Below, in pieces: positions 60,061 through 64,000 of a DNA stretch of 64,000 nucleotides; position 1 is the stretch's first letter; each line of letters opens with the position of its first letter. The notes under the pieces are model-generated. The model saw nothing but the letters and a program-made list of their open reading frames with translations. It was not told the DNA's origin and ran no database searches. The translations under genes and the position numbers were made by a program. The DNA comes from VRUE01 sp963753585 (GTDB lineage: Bacteria; Actinomycetota; Thermoleophilia; Solirubrobacterales; 70-9): assembly GCA_963753585.1 (NCBI GenBank), contig CAVWCU010000001.1, forward strand, positions 1,426,001 to 1,490,000. Reading direction: 5' to 3'.

Positions 60061-62469
60061 ATGATCGGGACCTACGCCGCGGCGGCACTGATCTGCGCCG
60101 CCTCAATGCTGGTGGGACGCGCAATCCTCAGCCTCGCGGGAGGAGGTGGTTCGCGCAGCTGGCTGGCGCCCGCGGTCGGCATCGGGGCGATGATCACGGT
60201 CACGGGCTTCCTCGCCCGGGCCCCGGGGCACGCGACCAGCGCAGCGCTGGGCGCGATCGTCCTGGTCGCCGTGGCGGCGCTGGTGCTCTGGCGACGCCCC
60301 GGGCGCGTCGAGGGCTCGATCTGGCTGGGAGTGCTCGTCGCCTTCGTCGTCGCCCTGATTCTCTCGATCCCCTTTGCGATAAGCGGACGCTGGGGGCTGC
60401 TCGGGGTCGGCTTCAACAACGACCTCGGCCTGCACCTGGCCTGGGCGGAGTGGCTGCGCAGCGGCCTCGGCCCGACGCCGGAAGCGGGTTACCCGCTGGG
60501 GCCTCACGCGCTCGCCGACACGATCGCCGTGCTGCCGGGGATAGGCCTCGGCCAGGCATTCGTCGGTCAGATCCTGGCGATCGGGGTTCTCACCGCGCTG
60601 ACCGCGCTGGTTGCCCTCGGCGACCTCGGCCCGGGTCGGCGAGTCGGCGCCGCGGCGTTGGTGGCGATCACCTACCTCGGCGCCTCCTACTACGCCCAGG
60701 GAACCTTCAAGGAGACCGCCGAGGCCCTCTTCGTCCTCGCCTTCGCCGTCTACCTCTTCGACCTCGACCGCCGACGGGCCTCAAAGCGATCCATATTTTC
60801 GCTTTCAGGCCCGTCGGCGGGGTCGTGGTGGTGGGTGTTGGTGCCGCTGGCGCTCGCGGGGGGGATCTTCTTCTCCTACAGCTTCGCCGGGCTCGCCTGG
60901 CCGGTTGCGATCCTTGTCTTCTGGGCGGCGACGGTGCCCGAGATCCGCGCCGAGCTGAGGCCGGCCAGGCTGAGACAGACCGTTCTGCGGCCGAAGCCGC
61001 TGCTGGCGATCGCGGTGCTCGGCGGCCTGACGGTGACGGCGATGCTGGTCGGACCCTTCGCCTTCGTCCACGGCTTCAACCGCGTCGCCGGCACCAACAC
61101 CTACGGGCCGGTCTCGCCGTTCGAGGCGCTCGGTGTATGGCCGTCGTCGAACTACCGGCTGAGCGCGGCGGGAGGGGCGCACCTGACCGGCCTGGCGGCC
61201 ACGATCGGCGTGCTCGCCGTCGTCCTGGGTACCGCCTGGTGGCTGCGGCGACGCGAGTTCGCCCTCCCGGTCGCGCTCGCCGCCTGCACAGTTCTCTACC
61301 TCGCCGCGCTCGCCACAAGTGGCGAGTACTCCCAGGCCAAGGCGCTGATGATCGCCGCCCCGGTGGCGATGCTCGTCGCGATCCGCCCCCTGCTCTTCGA
61401 GCTCGGCGGTCGCTTCTCCAGTCGACGGGACGAAACCCGCGACCAGGAGGCGGATTTCGTCCCGTCGGCGGGGCTGGTGCGGGTTGGGTGGGGGGTGCTG
61501 GCGGTGGCGTTCGTGGCGGGAGCCGTGTACTCGAGCCTGCTGGTGCTGCGCGATGCGCCGGTAGGGCCGCCCGGGCACGGAGCGGAGATGCAGGCGTTCA
61601 TGCCCATCATCCAGGGGGAACCTGTCCTGTACGCGGGTCAGGACCGCTACGCCGCCCACGAGCTGATGGGGGCCGATACGCACGTGCCGCTGGTCGAGTT
61701 CCCCGACGCCGACGTCTCCCCCAGCCCCGAGAAGCCGTTCGACACGGGCGACGCTTACAGCCCAATCGACTTCGACTCGTTCTCGCGGGCCACGCTGGCA
61801 CGCTTCCCCTACGTGATCACCGGGCGGGCGGCGTGGAACAGCGAAGCGCCGCGGGGCTTCGAGCGCATCGCCGCCACCCCCTCCTACCTGCTCTGGAAGC
61901 GAACCGGGCCACTGCCGACCGACCGCCACGTCCTGCTCGAGGGGACGGAGCCTGCCGCGTATGCCGATTGTGCCGCGCCGGAGCTGGGCATCCTCACCGC
62001 CAACCCCGGACGCGCCTCGCTCTTTCCCGGAGCCGCGATCGGCGACAAGGGGCGCTGGCGGCCGGGGCCGGAGCTGGAAACCGGCGAGAGCGCATCGCAG
62101 ACGCTCGCACTCCCAGCCGGAGACTGGCTCCTCTCACTCCAGTACTTCTCGCCCTTCGACCTGACCCTCTCGGCCCCCGGCCTGCGAGAGCCGCTGAAGG
62201 CGGCGCAGGACGGCCAGCGGCCGACCACGATCAGCCTCGCCAGCAACGGCCAGTTCTGGCCCGCGGGGGAGATCCGCAGCGACGGCGAGCCGATCCGGTT
62301 CACGATCACGGCCGAGGAGCCGAGCACGCTGCAGCGCCTGACCGGGTACTCGGGCAAGGCCGTCCTCGGCGAACTCGCCGCGGTCAAGGACGAACCGCGC
62401 AGGCTCATGCCGCTGCGCCAAGCCTGTGGCGGCTGGATCGACTGGTACGAAGCGGACGAAGCGCCCTAA
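60061..62469 (+). CDS. Large polytopic membrane protein, glycosyltransferase-like
   Basis: An 802-residue protein with a dozen or more hydrophobic segments over residues 1-490, followed by a soluble C-terminal domain (about 495-802). Topology and the acidic residues of the first loop (GFNNDLGLHLAWAEWL near residue 118) resemble GT-C type lipid-linked-sugar glycosyltransferases. No signature permits a firm assignment. The C-terminus is beta-rich (LPAGDWLLSLQYFSPFDLTLSAPGL). The stop overlaps that of the convergent desaturase by 4 bases. Confidence 0.7.
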   Translation: MIGTYAAAALICAASMLVGRAILSLAGGGGSRSWLAPAVGIGAMITVTGFLARAPGHATSAALGAIVLVAVAALVLWRRPGRVEGSIWLGVLVAFVVALILSIPFAISGRWGLLGVGFNNDLGLHLAWAEWLRSGLGPTPEAGYPLGPHALADTIAVLPGIGLGQAFVGQILAIGVLTALTALVALGDLGPGRRVGAAALVAITYLGASYYAQGTFKETAEALFVLAFAVYLFDLDRRRASKRSIFSLSGPSAGSWWWVLVPLALAGGIFFSYSFAGLAWPVAILVFWAATVPEIRAELRPARLRQTVLRPKPLLAIAVLGGLTVTAMLVGPFAFVHGFNRVAGTNTYGPVSPFEALGVWPSSNYRLSAAGGAHLTGLAATIGVLAVVLGTAWWLRRREFALPVALAACTVLYLAALATSGEYSQAKALMIAAPVAMLVAIRPLLFELGGRFSSRRDETRDQEADFVPSAGLVRVGWGVLAVAFVAGAVYSSLLVLRDAPVGPPGHGAEMQAFMPIIQGEPVLYAGQDRYAAHELMGADTHVPLVEFPDADVSPSPEKPFDTGDAYSPIDFDSFSRATLARFPYVITGRAAWNSEAPRGFERIAATPSYLLWKRTGPLPTDRHVLLEGTEPAAYADCAAPELGILTANPGRASLFPGAAIGDKGRWRPGPELETGESASQTLALPAGDWLLSLQYFSPFDLTLSAPGLREPLKAAQDGQRPTTISLASNGQFWPAGEIRSDGEPIRFTITAEEPSTLQRLTGYSGKAVLGELAAVKDEPRRLMPLRQACGGWIDWYEADEAP

Positions 62470-63395
62470 GCCGCGATCTTGGCTTCGAGGCGCTCGGGGG
62501 ATACCCGCACGACGTCCCAGGCAAGGCCGACGCGCTCGAGGCTGTCGATCACGATCGCCGAGACGTCGACCTGCCAGCGGCCGAGGCCGTGGGTGGCGGA
62601 GGTCGGGAAGGCGTGGTGGTTGTTGTGCCAGGCCTCGCCGAAGGTCGGGATCGCGATCAGCGCCAGGTTGCGCGACTCGTCGGCCGTCTCGTAGTCGCGC
62701 TTGCCGAAGACGTGGCAGAGCGAGTTGATGCTGTAGGTGAAGTGGTGCAGGACGAAGACGCGGACCAAGCCGCCCCAGAGCAGGCCGGTGAAGGCGGCGA
62801 AGAGGGTGCCGCCGATAACCCAGCCGAGCGCGAAGGGCAGAAGGAGACCGCCGATCGCCCAGTACAGGAAGGTGCGGTCGACCCAGTTGATCACCGGGTC
62901 CTCGATCAGGTCGGGCGCGAAGCGTTCCTTGTTGCCGCGCTGGGTGTGGATGAAGAGCCAGCCCATGTGGGCGTGGAAGAGGCCGCGCACCGCGCCCGAC
63001 CAGCCCTGGCCGTGGTCGACGTGGGGGCTGTGCGGGTCTCCCTCTTCGTCGGAGAAGGCGTGGTGCTTGCGGTGGTCGGCGACCCAGGAGATCACCGGGC
63101 CCTCGATCGCCGCCGATCCGAGTATCCCGAGCAGGCCGTGCAACCACTTCGTCGTCTTGAAGCTGCGGTGGGTGAGGTGGCGGTGGAAGCCGACGGTTAC
63201 CCCGATCCCGGTGAAGAAGTACATCCCGAGGAAGAGGAAGACGTCGCTCCAGTGCAGCGCCTGGCCCCAGACCTGCCAGCCGGCGAAGCCGATCGCGAGG
63301 AACGGGACCAGCGTCACCAATCCGGTGATGATGCGGTCGCGCGTCTCGTTGGCGACCGGCTGGATGTCGGATGGGAGGGGCCCGCTACTTGCCAT
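62466..63395 (-). CDS. Acyl-CoA (stearoyl-type) delta-9 fatty-acid desaturase
   Basis: A 309-residue integral membrane di-iron desaturase. The His boxes are HRHLTHRSF (near residue 71, HX4H), HRKHH (near 109) and HNNHH (near 238), and there are four or so membrane segments. It introduces a cis double bond into acyl chains. It is divergent from the cyclopropane synthase gene, with starts 27 bases apart, which suggests joint regulation of membrane-lipid modification. Confidence 0.93.
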   Translation of the reverse strand: MASSGPLPSDIQPVANETRDRIITGLVTLVPFLAIGFAGWQVWGQALHWSDVFLFLGMYFFTGIGVTVGFHRHLTHRSFKTTKWLHGLLGILGSAAIEGPVISWVADHRKHHAFSDEEGDPHSPHVDHGQGWSGAVRGLFHAHMGWLFIHTQRGNKERFAPDLIEDPVINWVDRTFLYWAIGGLLLPFALGWVIGGTLFAAFTGLLWGGLVRVFVLHHFTYSINSLCHVFGKRDYETADESRNLALIAIPTFGEAWHNNHHAFPTSATHGLGRWQVDVSAIVIDSLERVGLAWDVVRVSPERLEAKIAA

Positions 63396-63422
63396 CGGCG
63401 ATACCGATCATATGCTTCAAGT

Positions 63423-64000
63423 ATGCCGCTCTCCAGTACGGCACCGCTAAGGCGCGAGATCGAGGCTCGCATACCGGAGCGGCCGTTCTCGGTGGAGTTC
63501 TGGGACGGGACCCGCCTGGCAGCGACGAACGGCGGTGGGCCGACCTTCTACGTGCGCTCCCCCAAGGCCGCCGCCCACGCGCTGCGAGCGCCCGGGCAAC
63601 TCGGCCTCGGCCGCGCCTACGTCAGCGGCGCGCTCGAGGTCGACGACATCGACTCGGTGATCGAGCTGCTCGACAACTGGCAGCCGCCGCCGCTGGAGGG
63701 CGGCGACAAGGCGCGCCTCCTGCTCGCGGCGGTGCGGGCGGCGGGACTGAGCCGGCCGCCACGCCGGCCGGCGGCGGAGCTGCGGCCGAGCGGGCGGCGG
63801 CACAGCAAGGAGCGCGACGCCGAGGCGGTCCGCCACCACTACGACGTTTCCAACGAGTTCTTCTCGCTCTTCCTCGACGACTCGACCACCTACAGCTGCG
63901 CGATCTTCTCGCGCGGGGCGAAGACGCTGGAGGAAGCCCAGGAGGAGAAGCTGGAGACGGTCGCCCGCAAGCTGGCGCTGAAGGAGGGTGAGCGGGTGCT
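63423..64000 (+). CDS. Cyclopropane-fatty-acyl-phospholipid synthase, 5' part (partial)
   Basis: SAM-dependent enzyme that methylenates unsaturated acyl chains of membrane lipids. The ATG at 63423 opens MPLSSTAPLRREIEARIPERPF. Family sequence includes FYVRSPKAAAHALRAPGQLGLGRAYVSGALEVDDID, and VRHHYDVSNEFFSLFLDDSTTYSCAIF near residue 140. About 192 residues are in the window. The SAM-binding VLDIGCG and the rest lie beyond the end. No Shine-Dalgarno is evident 27 bases from the divergent desaturase start, so a leaderless transcript is possible. Confidence 0.92.
   Translation, partial: MPLSSTAPLRREIEARIPERPFSVEFWDGTRLAATNGGGPTFYVRSPKAAAHALRAPGQLGLGRAYVSGALEVDDIDSVIELLDNWQPPPLEGGDKARLLLAAVRAAGLSRPPRRPAAELRPSGRRHSKERDAEAVRHHYDVSNEFFSLFLDDSTTYSCAIFSRGAKTLEEAQEEKLETVARKLALKEGERV

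Overview
The window is a high-GC chromosomal segment of an actinobacterium. I infer the Thermoleophilia/Solirubrobacterales group from the rpmG-secE-nusG-rplKAJL-rpoBC order, the frequent GTG starts, the small Arg/Pro-rich membrane proteins, and several very large secreted beta-propeller proteins of a kind I associate with that lineage. No search was run, so the taxonomy is inference.

Layout. (1) 1-4.7 kb: the 5' part of fusA on the minus strand, then on the plus strand a membrane protein, rpsL, rpsG, a HAD-type protein and a small membrane protein, then a flavin monooxygenase on the minus strand. (2) 4.8-16.3 kb: the transcription/translation operon rpmG, secE, nusG, rplK, rplA, rplJ, rplL, rpoB, rpoC, all minus strand. 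A hairpin lies between rplL and rpoB, and a 16-bp perfect inverted repeat sits at the rpoC end. rplJ, rplA, nusG and secE all need small reading-frame corrections. This is probably an assembly or sequencing artefact, because the genes are essential. (3) 16.4-19.0 kb: a broken accessory patch with a nucleotidyltransferase-like pair and remnants of two kinds of AAA ATPase. (4) 19.0-39.4 kb: a 20-kb block of giant exported proteins (metzincin-like protease plus NHL repeats, two paralogous propeller proteins that share an identical 930-bp block, a Cys-rich 906-residue protein, a Vgb-like propeller). One is apparently co-transcribed with a PucR-type regulator. (5) 39.7-43.8 kb: a VapBC toxin-antitoxin pair, three tRNAs (one with an unusual D-loop insertion), an acyl-CoA dehydrogenase, and an AbiEi/DUF559 protein. 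(6) 43.8-51.25 kb: a segment bounded by a complete tRNA-Ser(CGA) gene and an exact 41-bp copy of its 5' half. It carries Nudix, PAP2, nitrilase, trpD, acetyltransferase, HAD, GrpB and cupin genes. (7) 51.3-64 kb: a PilZ-containing cellulose-synthase-like glycosyltransferase, an acyltransferase and an SGNH hydrolase, tRNA-Ser(GGA), tadA, a secreted subtilase, UspA, an MBL hydrolase, a large membrane protein, a fatty-acid desaturase, and a divergent cyclopropane-fatty-acid synthase running off the end.

The strongest candidates for something undescribed are the regulator-linked giant exoprotein locus with recombining propeller domains, the tRNA with a palindromic D-loop insert, and the tRNA-Ser half-gene repeat flanking about 7.4 kb. 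There is also a recurring arrangement in which long perfect inverted repeats are built from the last codons of genes.
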